Origin: Leucobacter chromiireducens
Lineage (GTDB): Bacteria > Actinomycetota > Actinomycetes > Actinomycetales > Microbacteriaceae
DNA length: 64,000 nt
Direction: 5' to 3'
Assembly: GCF_003917135.1 (NCBI RefSeq)
Contig: NZ_RPDI01000001.1
Location: 124,001-188,000, forward strand
Shown here: piece by piece, positions 8,755-16,931 of the stretch
How positions within the stretch are numbered: position 1 is the first letter of the stretch
How the letters are laid out: every line of letters begins with the position of its first letter
Made by a program: the position numbers and the translations under genes
Notes under the pieces: generated by a model
Told to the model about the DNA's origin: nothing
What the model saw: the letters and a program-made list of their open reading frames with translations, nothing else
Databases searched by the model: none

Positions 8755-8816
8755 CGGAGAAATCTGAGTTTTCGGAGGCAAACCGAGGAATGCCCCCGAA
8801 AACCCAGATTTCTCCG
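8755..8816. terminator. Bidirectional terminator between yeiH and the sirtuin gene
   Basis: A 21-bp stem with one mismatch (8755-8775 with 8796-8816) and a 20-nt loop. Weaker outer arms ACCAAACC and GGTTTGGT extend it. The ends CGGAGAAAT and TTTCTCCG match the element at 6551-6612. Three TGTGCC copies follow at about 8829-8846. Confidence 0.75.
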
Positions 8817-8860
8817 CTCGGTTTGGTGCCTGTGCCTGTGCCTGTGCGTGTGCCCGGGCC

Positions 8861-9673
8861 CTAGCCGAGCAGCGCAGCCAGCTCGGTCAGCGTCTCCGTC
8901 GTACCACCCTCAATGCGCACGGCGGCGCGCGAATCCGCCGCCGTCGGCCCGCGGTTGATCACGCCGACCGGGATCCCGCGGCGCTCCGCGCGGTGCAGCA
9001 GGCGCACGCCGGTGTTCACCGCGAGCGAGGTGCCGACGAGCAGCAGCGCGCTCGCGTCGTTCACGAGCCGCTCAGCGTCCGCGAACACCGCGGTGGGGAC
9101 TACCTCGCCGAAGTACACGACGTCGGGGCGCAGCATTCCGCCGCACACCGGGCACTGCGGCACGCGCACGGCATCGATCCCGCGCACCTCGGCGTCGCCG
9201 TCGGGTCGGATGGGCGCGTCAGCGTGCGCCTCCGCGTACCCGGGGTTCGCGACATCGAACCAGTGCAGCACCTCGGCGCGCGTCCACCGCGCCCCGCACC
9301 CCGTGCAGCGGATCGCGGACCCGCTGCCGTGCAGTTCGACGACGGTGCGGGATCCCGCGCGGCGGTGCAGCCCGTCCACATTCTGGGTGATGACCCCGTC
9401 GACGCGGCCAGCCCGCTCGAGATCGGCGAGCACGCGGTGCCCGCCGTTCGGTTCGATCGCGCTCATCGGGCCAGCGCCGACGCGCGCGCCGGCCCAGAAC
9501 CTGCGCCGATACGCGGCGTCCTCGGTGAACTGGGTGATGCTCATGGGGGTGCGCGGCGGGGTGCCCGCGCCGCGATAGTCGGGGATCCCCGAGTCCGTGC
9601 TGATGCCCGCGCCGGTGAGCACCGCGACCGGGCCAGCGCTGAAGAGTTCCGCGAGTTCTGTGACCTGGTTCAT
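8861..9673 (-). CDS. Sir2 family NAD-dependent protein deacylase
   Basis: A 270-aa sirtuin, which removes acyl groups from lysines using NAD. Seen are GAGIS at residues 21-25 with DSGIPDYRG, QNVDGLH at 97-103, catalytic His115 in ELHG, and the zinc ligands Cys123, Cys126, Cys174 and Cys177. All key residues are present, so it should be active. Its preference for acetyl, succinyl or other acyl groups is not clear. AAGGGGG lies before the ATG and a TAGGCT hexamer 19 nt upstream may be the -10, so this gene has a normal leader. Confidence 0.92.
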   Translation of the reverse strand: MNQVTELAELFSAGPVAVLTGAGISTDSGIPDYRGAGTPPRTPMSITQFTEDAAYRRRFWAGARVGAGPMSAIEPNGGHRVLADLERAGRVDGVITQNVDGLHRRAGSRTVVELHGSGSAIRCTGCGARWTRAEVLHWFDVANPGYAEAHADAPIRPDGDAEVRGIDAVRVPQCPVCGGMLRPDVVYFGEVVPTAVFADAERLVNDASALLLVGTSLAVNTGVRLLHRAERRGIPVGVINRGPTAADSRAAVRIEGGTTETLTELAALLG

Positions 9674-9695
9674 GAGCGCCCCCTTGTCCTGCAGC

Positions 9696-11333
9696 CTACG
9701 TGTTCGATGAGGTCAACGCGCTGGGTGCGCGGGTATTCCGCGCGTGGAGGACGCGCAGCTGGAGCCACACGGCGAGCAGTTCGTCGTCCGATCCCAGGCT
9801 CAGCTCGTAGCGCTCGTCGATCTGCTGGAGCCGGTGGCGCACGGTGTTCTCGTGCACGCCGAGCTCGCGGGCGGTGCGCGCGACGTTGCCGAGCGCGGCG
9901 CACCAGGCGTGCAGCGTCGCGGCGAACGCCGGCTGCTCGGCGAAGAGCCGATCCAGTTCGGGGATGCGCAGTTCGGGCTCGGCGGCGAAGACCTCCCCGA
10001 CCCGCTCAAAGGTGAGGATCGCGCGGAGCAGCGGCACGGTGAGCACGCGTTCGGTGACGACGTCGGGGTGCCGCGCGGCCGCCTCGATGAGCCGCCCGCC
10101 GAGCTGGCGCAGCTGCGCGATGCTGCTGGAGCGGTGGGCGACGCCGGGGAGCGCCACCCGCGTGCCAACGTCGATGAGGCGGTCAACGAGCGGCAGGAAC
10201 GGCGCGACGAGCGGGCCCTCGCCGTGCTGGGGGTCGCAGGTGACGAGCGCGTAGACGAGATCACCGCGCACCACGGTGACCGCCTCGGGCCGGTGGAGTG
10301 CGAAGTGCCGCTGCACAATGGAGCGGAGCTGGGCGAGCGTGATCGGGTGCGGCTCGCCGGGCGGCGCGAACACCACGAGCGCGGCCCCTCGCTCCTCCGA
10401 CAGTCCGAGCTCGGCGAGCTCGGTGCCCGTCACCTCGGTGCCGTCGAGCAGGGTGCGGAGCCGATCCTCCCGGGGCAGCTGCGTGGCGTTGCGCGCGCGC
10501 AGGTCGTCGAGCATGTGCGCGGCGGCGACCGCGGCCGCCGCGTGCAGCTTGGTGATCTGCTCGCGCGACAGCGTCTCGGGATCCGCGCTGGGGTTGATCA
10601 CCCAGATCGTGCCGAGCGGCATCGCGCCGGCCCGCACCGCGATCGCCGCGCGCGGCTCCTCGTCGTCGAGCTGCGGATAGGCGATCGGGTGGTCGGCGCG
10701 CAGCACGGAGCGGTACTGATCCTCGTTGAACGGGGACTCGGGGACGCGGCGCGTCAGGATCCCCTGCGTGCGGAGGCTGTCGATCACCTGCCCAGGCACC
10801 GAGGAGTAGGCGACGATGCGGCGCTCGAGGTCCTCGATCGCGGCGGATCCGCCGAAGAGTTCCGCGAGCTCGTTCGCGAGCGCGAAGAGCGGCTCCGGTC
10901 CGCGGTCGCCCTGCGCGCTGCTGCTGAAGCGCTGCTCGCCGAGCAGTCGGGAGAGGAGCGCGTCGAAGAGCCGCCAGCTGACCCGCTCGTCCACGCGGAG
11001 GATCGGAACGCCCGTCTCGTGCGCGATGGCGGCGATGGCGGCCGCGTCCTCCTCCGTGCACTTGAGCGCGAGGCCGGCAGCCTGCGCGGCGGCGGCGCTC
11101 GCCGCGAGCCCCTCGATGTCCGCGGGCGCGAGTCGCGTCGCAGCGGGGAGGAGGAGCAGGAGGCCCGGCTCGGCGAGCGAATCGTCGAGCGCGTCGATGA
11201 GTTCGGCGCCGGACACGGCCTGCCCGGAGTCGAGCGGGCCGAGCGCCGTCACGGCGTCGGGCCCAATGCCGCTGATGAGCTCGCCGAGCGACATGCTCGC
11301 CTGCGCCGGACTTGGAGAAGGAGCTGCATTCAC
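9696..11333 (-). CDS. PucR family transcriptional regulator
   Basis: A 545-aa regulator of the PucR/CdaR type. The N-terminal half (about 1-160) is a PucR-like sensing domain, the middle a GGDEF-related region, and the C-terminus the PucR HTH: GNVARTARELGVHENTVRHR. The family usually senses nitrogen or amino acid metabolites and activates neighbouring catabolic genes. It is divergent from a decarboxylase and an amino acid importer, so those are the expected targets. GTG at 11333 is the start. TAATTT ends 6 nt before it, which predicts a leaderless mRNA. Confidence 0.88.
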   Translation of the reverse strand: MNAAPSPSPAQASMSLGELISGIGPDAVTALGPLDSGQAVSGAELIDALDDSLAEPGLLLLLPAATRLAPADIEGLAASAAAAQAAGLALKCTEEDAAAIAAIAHETGVPILRVDERVSWRLFDALLSRLLGEQRFSSSAQGDRGPEPLFALANELAELFGGSAAIEDLERRIVAYSSVPGQVIDSLRTQGILTRRVPESPFNEDQYRSVLRADHPIAYPQLDDEEPRAAIAVRAGAMPLGTIWVINPSADPETLSREQITKLHAAAAVAAAHMLDDLRARNATQLPREDRLRTLLDGTEVTGTELAELGLSEERGAALVVFAPPGEPHPITLAQLRSIVQRHFALHRPEAVTVVRGDLVYALVTCDPQHGEGPLVAPFLPLVDRLIDVGTRVALPGVAHRSSSIAQLRQLGGRLIEAAARHPDVVTERVLTVPLLRAILTFERVGEVFAAEPELRIPELDRLFAEQPAFAATLHAWCAALGNVARTARELGVHENTVRHRLQQIDERYELSLGSDDELLAVWLQLRVLHARNTRAPSALTSSNT

Positions 11334-11339
11334 CCTCTC

Positions 11340-11345
11340 AAATTA
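11340..11345 (-). promoter_or_regulatory. -10 element of the pucR-like gene (leaderless start)
   Basis: TAATTT on the minus strand, 6 nt before the GTG at 11333. GAGAGG in the spacer would sit too close to the start to act as a normal ribosome site. Confidence 0.5.
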
Positions 11346-11415
11346 ATGTATTTCTCCAAAAAGTGCACGGCGGAACTCGCTTAGGGTGAGTGAGCAACGA
11401 CGAGAAGGAGCAGTG

Positions 11416-12726
11416 ATGGAGAAGGTCATGACGAGCCACCAGCCGGCACCGGAGCAGACCCGGCTCGGTGAACTGTGGGACGTGCTGCCCGAGGAATCGA
11501 GCGTCACCGACGACGGTGTGCTCGCCATCGGTGGGGTGCCGATCACGGAGCTCGCCGCGCAGTACGGCACGCCGCTCCACGTGTTCGACGAGACCGGCCT
11601 CCGCCGCCAGATCCGCCGCTTCATCGACGGACTCGCCGAGCGCTGGCCGAACTCCGAAGTGCTCTTCGCCTCGAAGTCGCTGCCGATCGTCGGCATGTAC
11701 CGCCTGGCACACGAGGAGGGCCTCTCGGTCGACATCGCGGGTGGCGGCGAGCTGCAGCTCGCGCTCGCCGCAGGCGTCGATCCGGCCAAGCTCCACTTCC
11801 ACGGCAACGCGAAGTCCGACGCCGAGCTGGAGATGGCCCTTGCCGCGGGGATCGGCGCGATCATCGTCGACAACGAGGACGAGCTCGACCGCCTCGAGCG
11901 GCTGCTCACTCGCCCCCAGGCGTTGCTGCTGCGCGTCATCCCCGGCGTCGAGGCCGAGACCCACGCCTCGCAGGCGACGGGCGGCGACCGCTCCAAGTTC
12001 GGGCTCCCGATGGACCAGGCGCTCCGCGCGATCGAGCGCATGCGCGCGCACCCGCTCATGGAGTTCGAGGGCGTGCACCTGCACATCGGCTCCCAGATCC
12101 TCAACACCCGCCAGTTCGCCGAGGCCGTCGAGAAGATCTCGACCGCTGGCGACTTCGCAACCTACGACGTCGGCGGCGGGCTCGGCGTGAAGTACACCTA
12201 CGAGGACGACGCCCCCGAGGTGTCGGAGTACCTCGACGCGATCGTCGCAGCGGCGCGCGAGCACCTCCCCGAGGGCGCGCGGCTGCTGATCGAGCCCGGC
12301 CGCGCGATTGTCGCGCGCGCCGGCGTCACCGTCTACGACGTGCTCTCAGTGAAGCGCACGGGCGACACGTTCGTCGCGGTCAACGGCGGCATGGCCGACA
12401 TGCTCGACGTCGCGCTCACCGAGCAGCGCTTCGAGGCGGTGCTCGCGAACCGGGTGACCGAGCCGTGGACCGAGTCGGTGCAGCTCGTCGGCCGCCAGTG
12501 CGAGTCGGGCGACCTGCTCGTCGACGGCGCCGAGATGCCCGCAGCGCGCATCGGCGATCTCGCGGTCATGGCGACCACCGGCGCGTACTCGTACACCCTG
12601 GCCAACAACTACAACGGGGCGCTGCGCCCGGCGATCGTGTTCGTCCGTGACGGCGAGAGCCGCCTCGTCGCGCGACGCGAGACCTACGAGGACCTGCTCC
12701 GCCTGCACCAGCCGGCCATCGGCTAG
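11416..12726 (+). CDS. Diaminopimelate decarboxylase-like PLP enzyme
   Basis: A 436-aa fold-type III PLP decarboxylase of the LysA family. The PLP lysine is Lys87 in FASKS. Also seen are GGDRSKFG, HLHIGSQI, the phosphate-binding IEPGR, the dimer-interface CESGD and GAYSYTLANNYN near the end. These match diaminopimelate decarboxylase. The genomic setting (PucR regulator, amino acid importer) suggests a catabolic or specialised role, perhaps on an imported basic or D-amino acid, rather than lysine synthesis. The ATG at 11416 follows GAAGGAG. An earlier GTG at 11386 precedes that ribosome site and is less likely. Confidence 0.8.
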   Translation: MEKVMTSHQPAPEQTRLGELWDVLPEESSVTDDGVLAIGGVPITELAAQYGTPLHVFDETGLRRQIRRFIDGLAERWPNSEVLFASKSLPIVGMYRLAHEEGLSVDIAGGGELQLALAAGVDPAKLHFHGNAKSDAELEMALAAGIGAIIVDNEDELDRLERLLTRPQALLLRVIPGVEAETHASQATGGDRSKFGLPMDQALRAIERMRAHPLMEFEGVHLHIGSQILNTRQFAEAVEKISTAGDFATYDVGGGLGVKYTYEDDAPEVSEYLDAIVAAAREHLPEGARLLIEPGRAIVARAGVTVYDVLSVKRTGDTFVAVNGGMADMLDVALTEQRFEAVLANRVTEPWTESVQLVGRQCESGDLLVDGAEMPAARIGDLAVMATTGAYSYTLANNYNGALRPAIVFVRDGESRLVARRETYEDLLRLHQPAIG

Positions 12727-12776
12727 CCCACCCCTCCACCCCCCTGCACATCCCCTCCAATGACGAAGGAATCACG

Positions 12777-13700
12777 ATGAAACTTGCACCTCCGACCCTG
12801 CTGGCTGTCGCAGCCGCGTTCGCACTCACGCTGACCGGCTGCGCCGGCGGCGGCGGGGACACCTCCTCCGCCCCGGCGAGCCAGGCGGAGCTTCCGCAGG
12901 GCGACGAGATCAGCACGACGGTTGATCCGAAGCTCACGGAGCTCCTCCCCGAGGACATCACGACGGCGGGCAAGATCAACGTCGCTGTCGATATCCCGTT
13001 CCCGCCCATGGCGATGTACGACGACAACAACCGTGCGATCGGCTTCGATCCCGAGCTTGCTCGTCTGCTCGGCCAGAAGCTCGGGATCGATGTCTCGCTG
13101 AACAAGCAGGCGTTCGACTCGGTGATCCCCTCGCTGCAGGCCGGCAAGAACGACGTGATCATGAGCGGGATGAACGACACCGAGGAGCGGCAGAAGACGC
13201 TCAGTTTCGTCGCGTACACGCACGGCGGTTTCGCGATCGCCGTGAAGGCGGGCAACCCGGCGAACATCACCACGCAGCAGGATCTGTGCGGAAAGACCGT
13301 GTCCGTGCAGAAGGCCACGATCCAGGGCGAGCTGCTGCGCGCGATGGACTGCGGCATCACCGTCATGGAGCTGCCCAGCGACCTTGATGCGCAGACCGCG
13401 CTGCGCGCGGGCAAGAGCGACGCGTACACCGCTGACGCGGTCGTCGCCGAGTACGTGGTCGCGACGACCGACGACGGGAAGGCGTTCGAGATCGTGCGCG
13501 ATCCCGAGAACCCCGCCGGCTTCAACCCGGTCTACTCGGGCATCGGGATCCTGAAGGACGACACCGAGCTCATCGACGCCGTGACGCAGGCGCTGCAGGC
13601 CCTGATCGACGAGGGCACGTACCAGCAGGTGCTCGAGCGCAACAACATCGGCGCGTACGCGGTCGAGTCCGCCCAGGTCAACGCTGCGACGGCGAAGTAG
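12777..13700 (+). CDS. Amino acid ABC transporter, substrate-binding lipoprotein
   Basis: A 307-aa solute-binding protein of family 3 (polar amino acids). It has a lipoprotein signal peptide with LTGC and the lipidated Cys at residue 22. The mature domain has the typical INVAVDIPFPPMAMYDDN start and GFDPELARLLGQKLG, then DVIMSGMNDTEERQK. It captures the substrate outside the membrane for the permease encoded next. GAAGGA precedes the ATG. The gap to the decarboxylase gene is 50 nt, so the four genes likely form one transcript. Confidence 0.9.
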   Translation: MKLAPPTLLAVAAAFALTLTGCAGGGGDTSSAPASQAELPQGDEISTTVDPKLTELLPEDITTAGKINVAVDIPFPPMAMYDDNNRAIGFDPELARLLGQKLGIDVSLNKQAFDSVIPSLQAGKNDVIMSGMNDTEERQKTLSFVAYTHGGFAIAVKAGNPANITTQQDLCGKTVSVQKATIQGELLRAMDCGITVMELPSDLDAQTALRAGKSDAYTADAVVAEYVVATTDDGKAFEIVRDPENPAGFNPVYSGIGILKDDTELIDAVTQALQALIDEGTYQQVLERNNIGAYAVESAQVNAATAK

Positions 13701-13704
13701 CCCG

Positions 13705-14688
13705 ATGTCCGGTACGGCAACCGCCGAGCGCGCCGACGCGCAGTTCACCACCGACGACGACGTCGTCGCGATCCCGCTCCGCCGGCCGTGGCGCTGGATC
13801 AGCGCGGTGATCGTCATCGCACTGGTCGCCGCCTTCGTGATCGTCATCGCGACGAACCCGAACCTCGACTTCGCGACGGTCGGCGAGTTCCTCTTCGATC
13901 CGCGCATTCTCCAGGGCGTGTGGCTGACGATCTTCATCACCGTCGTGTCGATGGTGGTCTCCACGTTCCTCGCGATCGTGGTCGCGGCGATGCGGCTGTC
14001 GAGCAACCCGGTGCTGGCCGCCGTCGCGTGGTTCTACGTGTGGGCGTTCCGCGGCACCCCGGTGCTCGTGCAGATCGTGCTCTGGGGGTACCTCGGGCTG
14101 CTGTTCGACCAGATCAGGTTGGGGATCCCGCTCACCGACATCGTGTTCTGGCAGATCGATACGAACACGCTGGTGACGCCGCTCGTTGCCGGCCTGCTCG
14201 CCCTCACCCTGAACCAGGCGGCGTACTCCTCGGAGATCGTTCGGGCCGGCATGCTCTCCGTCGATGAGGGGCAGCGCGAGGCCTCGTACTCCCTCGGAAT
14301 GTCCCCGCTCTACACCTTCCGGCGTGTGCTCCTGCCGCAGGCGATGCGCGTGATCATCCCGCCCATGGGCAACGAGCTCATCTCCATGCTGAAGAGCACC
14401 TCGCTGCTGTCGGTGATCGCGGTGCTCGAGCTCTACACGCAGGCGTCGATCATCTCCTCGGCGAACCTGAAGCAGGTCGAGCTCCTGCTCGTGGTGAGCG
14501 CGTGGTACCTGTTCATGACGTCGGTGCTGTCGATCCCGCAGTACTACCTGGAGCGGCGCTTCGGCCGGGGGAGTTCGCGCACGCTGCCGCCCACCCCGTT
14601 CCAGCGTGTGAAAGCTGTGCTGGATCGGCGGAGGCCCGGACCGGAGCCCGCCCCGCCAACGCGAGCAACTGAGGTGATCGGAGTATGA
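13705..14688 (+). CDS. Amino acid ABC transporter, permease
   Basis: A 327-aa permease of the His/Glu/Gln/Arg family. Membrane segments begin at about residue 30. The EAA loop conserved in the family is visible as DEGQREASYSLGMSP, which contacts the ATPase. It starts 4 nt after the binding protein gene and its stop overlaps the ATPase start (ATGA). The extended N-terminal 30 residues are cytoplasmic and unremarkable. As the only permease gene in the cluster it would act as a homodimer. Confidence 0.9.
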   Translation: MSGTATAERADAQFTTDDDVVAIPLRRPWRWISAVIVIALVAAFVIVIATNPNLDFATVGEFLFDPRILQGVWLTIFITVVSMVVSTFLAIVVAAMRLSSNPVLAAVAWFYVWAFRGTPVLVQIVLWGYLGLLFDQIRLGIPLTDIVFWQIDTNTLVTPLVAGLLALTLNQAAYSSEIVRAGMLSVDEGQREASYSLGMSPLYTFRRVLLPQAMRVIIPPMGNELISMLKSTSLLSVIAVLELYTQASIISSANLKQVELLLVVSAWYLFMTSVLSIPQYYLERRFGRGSSRTLPPTPFQRVKAVLDRRRPGPEPAPPTRATEVIGV

Positions 14689-15485
14689 GCATGCAGACGG
14701 AAGCCGTGCAGGCGCCAGCCGCCACCGACGCGCTCGTCCAGATCCGGCGCGTGCGGAAGAGCTTCGGCGCGCACCAGGTGCTGCGCGACGTGTCGCTCGC
14801 CGTGCCAGCCGGCACCGTGACGGTGCTCCTCGGCCCCTCCGGGTCGGGCAAGTCGACGCTGCTGCGATGCGTCAACCACCTGGAGACCATCGACGGCGGC
14901 AGGATCATCGTCGACGGCGAGCTGATCGGGTACCGCCAGGCCGGGCGGAAGACCCACGAGATGTCGCCCAGGCAGATCGCGCAGCAGCGCCGCGGGATCG
15001 GGATGGTGTTCCAGCGCTTCAACCTGTTCCCGCACATGACCGCGCTGGAGAACATCATCGAGGCCCCGGTCGGCGTGATGCGGCGCGGGAAGGGCCCGTC
15101 GAAGCAGCGGGGCATGGAGCTCCTCGACCGGGTCGGCCTCGCGGATTTTGCCGGGCACTTCCCCGCGCAGCTCTCCGGCGGCCAGCAGCAGCGCGTCGCG
15201 ATCGCGCGAGCGCTCGCGATGGATCCGAAGCTCATGCTCTTCGACGAGCCGACGTCCGCGCTGGATCCGGAGCTCGTCGGCGATGTGCTCGACGTCATGC
15301 GCGAGCTCGCGCGCGACGGCATGACCATGATCGTCGTGACCCACGAGATCGGCTTCGCCCGCGGCGTCGCGGATCAGGTGGTCTTCATGGACGGCGGCGT
15401 CGTTGTCGAGGCCGGGCCGCCCGAGCAGGTCATCGGCAACCCGTCCAGGCAGCGCACGCGGAGCTTCCTGGAGAGCGTGGCCTGA
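14685..15485 (+). CDS. Amino acid ABC transporter, ATP-binding protein
   Basis: A 266-aa ABC ATPase of the GlnQ/HisP class that powers import. Walker A GPSGSGKST, Q-loop region GMVFQRFNLFPHMT, signature LSGGQQQRVAIARAL and Walker B LMLFDEPTSALDPE are all intact. The ATG at 14685 overlaps the permease stop. A second ATG two codons on is possible. A hairpin 10 nt after the stop ends the operon. Confidence 0.93.
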   Translation: MSMQTEAVQAPAATDALVQIRRVRKSFGAHQVLRDVSLAVPAGTVTVLLGPSGSGKSTLLRCVNHLETIDGGRIIVDGELIGYRQAGRKTHEMSPRQIAQQRRGIGMVFQRFNLFPHMTALENIIEAPVGVMRRGKGPSKQRGMELLDRVGLADFAGHFPAQLSGGQQQRVAIARALAMDPKLMLFDEPTSALDPELVGDVLDVMRELARDGMTMIVVTHEIGFARGVADQVVFMDGGVVVEAGPPEQVIGNPSRQRTRSFLESVA

Positions 15486-15494
15486 TCGGACGCT

Positions 15495-15532
15495 GGGGCC
15501 GCGCGTGGCGTGCACGTGGCACGCGCGGCCCC
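15495..15532 (+). terminator. Terminator after the amino acid importer operon
   Basis: A perfect 13-bp stem, GGGGCCGCGCGTG at 15495-15507 with its complement at 15520-15532, and a 12-nt loop. There is no T-run, as is common in high-GC actinobacteria. Confidence 0.65.
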
Positions 15533-15541
15533 GGCGACCGG

Positions 15542-15547
15542 TAGAAT
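15542..15547 (+). promoter_or_regulatory. -10 element of pyrE (leaderless start)
   Basis: TAGAAT, close to the sigma-A consensus, ends 7 nt before the ATG of pyrE at 15555. No ribosome-binding sequence lies between. Confidence 0.65.
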
Positions 15548-15554
15548 TTTCGAC

Positions 15555-16109
15555 ATGACGACCGCGCGCGAACAGCTCATCGACCTCATCACCAGCGAGG
15601 CTGTGTTTCACGGCGACTTCACGCTGACCAGCGGGAAGAAGGCCACCTACTACATCGACCTTCGGAAGCTGAGCCTCGATCACCGCGCGGCCCCGCTGAT
15701 CGGTCAGGTCATGCTCGATCTGATCGCCGACGTCGACGGCGTGGTTGCGGTCGGCGGCCTGACGATGGGCGCCGACCCGATCGCCTCCGCGATCATGCAC
15801 CAGGGCGTCGCGCGCGGCGAGGTGTACGACTCGTTCGTGGTGCGCAAAGCGCCGAAGGATCACGGCCGCGGCCGCCAGGTCGAGGGGCCGGATCTGCAGG
15901 GGAAGCGCGTCATCGTGGTCGAGGACACGTCGACCACGGGCGGCTCGCCCCTGCAGGCCATCGAGGCCCTCGAAAAGGTCGGCGCTGAGATCGCGGCGGT
16001 CGCCGTGGTGGTCGACCGCCAGGCGCCGGCGAAGGAGCGGATCGAGGCGGCCGGCTACGAGTACCGCTACGCGATCGGGCTTGAGGATCTGGGGCTGCAG
16101 CCGCAGTAG
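15555..16109 (+). CDS. pyrE: Orotate phosphoribosyltransferase
   Basis: This 184-aa enzyme makes orotidine monophosphate from orotate and PRPP in pyrimidine synthesis. FHGDFTLTSGKKATYYIDLR is the N-terminal orotate/PRPP region. VIVVEDTSTTGGS is the PRPP-binding loop. The ATG at 15555 is chosen because the residues upstream lack family similarity and a -10 lies directly before it. The gene stands apart from other pyr genes, which is usual in this group, and is closed by a strong hairpin. Confidence 0.93.
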   Translation: MTTAREQLIDLITSEAVFHGDFTLTSGKKATYYIDLRKLSLDHRAAPLIGQVMLDLIADVDGVVAVGGLTMGADPIASAIMHQGVARGEVYDSFVVRKAPKDHGRGRQVEGPDLQGKRVIVVEDTSTTGGSPLQAIEALEKVGAEIAAVAVVVDRQAPAKERIEAAGYEYRYAIGLEDLGLQPQ

Positions 16110-16141
16110 GCGAGCGCGTCGCGCGCTCGCGCGAAACAACG

Positions 16142-16184
16142 AACGGGTGTGGCCCGGACGCAGTGCGTCCGGGCCACACCCGTT
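16142..16184 (+). terminator. Terminator after pyrE
   Basis: A perfect 21-bp inverted repeat (16142-16162 with 16164-16184) around one central base. In RNA the inner few pairs open to form the loop. It is followed by a short T-rich stretch. Confidence 0.8.
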
Positions 16185-16214
16185 TCTGTGTGCGCCCGCG
16201 TCGCCGCCCGCTGT

Positions 16215-16226
16215 GTGAAATTTCAC
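16215..16226. promoter_or_regulatory. GTGAAATTTCAC palindrome upstream of the ridA cluster
   Basis: A perfect 12-bp palindrome in an AT-richer region about 105 nt above the likely -10. It resembles cAMP-receptor-type half sites (GTGA/TCAC), but the spacing is 4 rather than 6, so it does not fit the CRP/GlxR consensus. It may be a site for another activator of the cluster. Confidence 0.4.
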
Positions 16227-16319
16227 GTGGCGCACGCGCGCTGTTTTGGTGACTTGTTCTAGTTTTCTGTGCGCATTCTTGTCACCATTCCACGCTTCTC
16301 CCGGTGGACTTCTCGCTGA

Positions 16320-16325
16320 TAGCAT
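16320..16325 (+). promoter_or_regulatory. Probable -10 of the ridA/ABC importer operon
   Basis: TAGCAT, a TANNNT hexamer about 80 nt before the ridA start. No convincing -35 is seen upstream, which would suit an activated promoter. The palindrome at 16343-16355 would fall just below the start site. Confidence 0.4.
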
Positions 16326-16342
16326 CATCGTCAGTCGGTCAT

Positions 16343-16355
16343 TTGGTCAGACCAA
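16343..16355. promoter_or_regulatory. Probable operator for the GntR/FCD regulator
   Basis: TTGGTC-A-GACCAA is a perfect 13-bp palindrome. It holds the TGGTCNGACCA core known for FadR-type GntR regulators. A GntR protein with an FCD-like domain is encoded at the far end of the same gene cluster. The site lies just below the likely -10, where bound protein would block transcription. Confidence 0.65.
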
Positions 16356-16404
16356 GTTGTCGCCACGATCGGCTCCACAGTTAAAGAGATTCATGAAGGA
16401 GATA

Positions 16405-16905
16405 ATGGTGTCTGTTTCGTTTGAAGCCCGTGTTGCTGAGCTCGGTCTCGATATTCCCGATTACAGCCAGGGCGGCTACCACGGGACCTACTACGGCTCG
16501 ATGAAGGCGTTCCACAAGACCGGCAATCTGCTGTTCCTGTCCGGCCACGTTGAGGACGCGCTCGGGAAGAACGGCCAGCCGATTCACGCGGGCAAGCTCG
16601 GCGCCGATGTGACGATCGAAGAGGGCTACCAGGCGGCGCGTCGCACGGCGCTCAACTGCCTCGGCACGATGCGCCTCGCGCTCGGTTCGCTCGATCGGGT
16701 GAAGTGCCTCGTCAACTCGCTCAACTTCGTCGTGGCTGCGCCGGACTTCGTTGATGTGAACCTCGTCTCCTCGGGGGCGACCGACCTCTTCCGAGATGTG
16801 TTCGGCGAGGAGTTCGGCCTGGGTGGTCGCGCAACGATCGGCGTTACGTCGCTCGCCGCCAACCACTGCTTTGAGAACTGGATGACGATCGAGACGATCG
16901 ACTGA
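16405..16905 (+). CDS. RidA family protein
   Basis: A 166-aa protein of the RidA/YjgF/UK114 superfamily. RidA enzymes hydrolyse reactive enamine or imine intermediates; some relatives act in amine or amino acid breakdown pathways. It is longer than RidA itself (about 130 aa). NLLFLSGHVED and ALGSLDRVKCLVNSLNFV fit the family, but the C-terminus (FGLGGRATIGVTSLA) lacks the classical RidA arginine-proline-alanine ending, so this is a divergent subgroup. AAGGAG at 16396-16401 could serve ATG 16405 or, with better spacing, GTG 16408. The long open upstream part of the frame is promoter DNA. Confidence 0.8.
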   Translation: MVSVSFEARVAELGLDIPDYSQGGYHGTYYGSMKAFHKTGNLLFLSGHVEDALGKNGQPIHAGKLGADVTIEEGYQAARRTALNCLGTMRLALGSLDRVKCLVNSLNFVVAAPDFVDVNLVSSGATDLFRDVFGEEFGLGGRATIGVTSLAANHCFENWMTIETID

Positions 16906-16931
16906 TCGTTCGACCAAGGGACGTGAGGATC

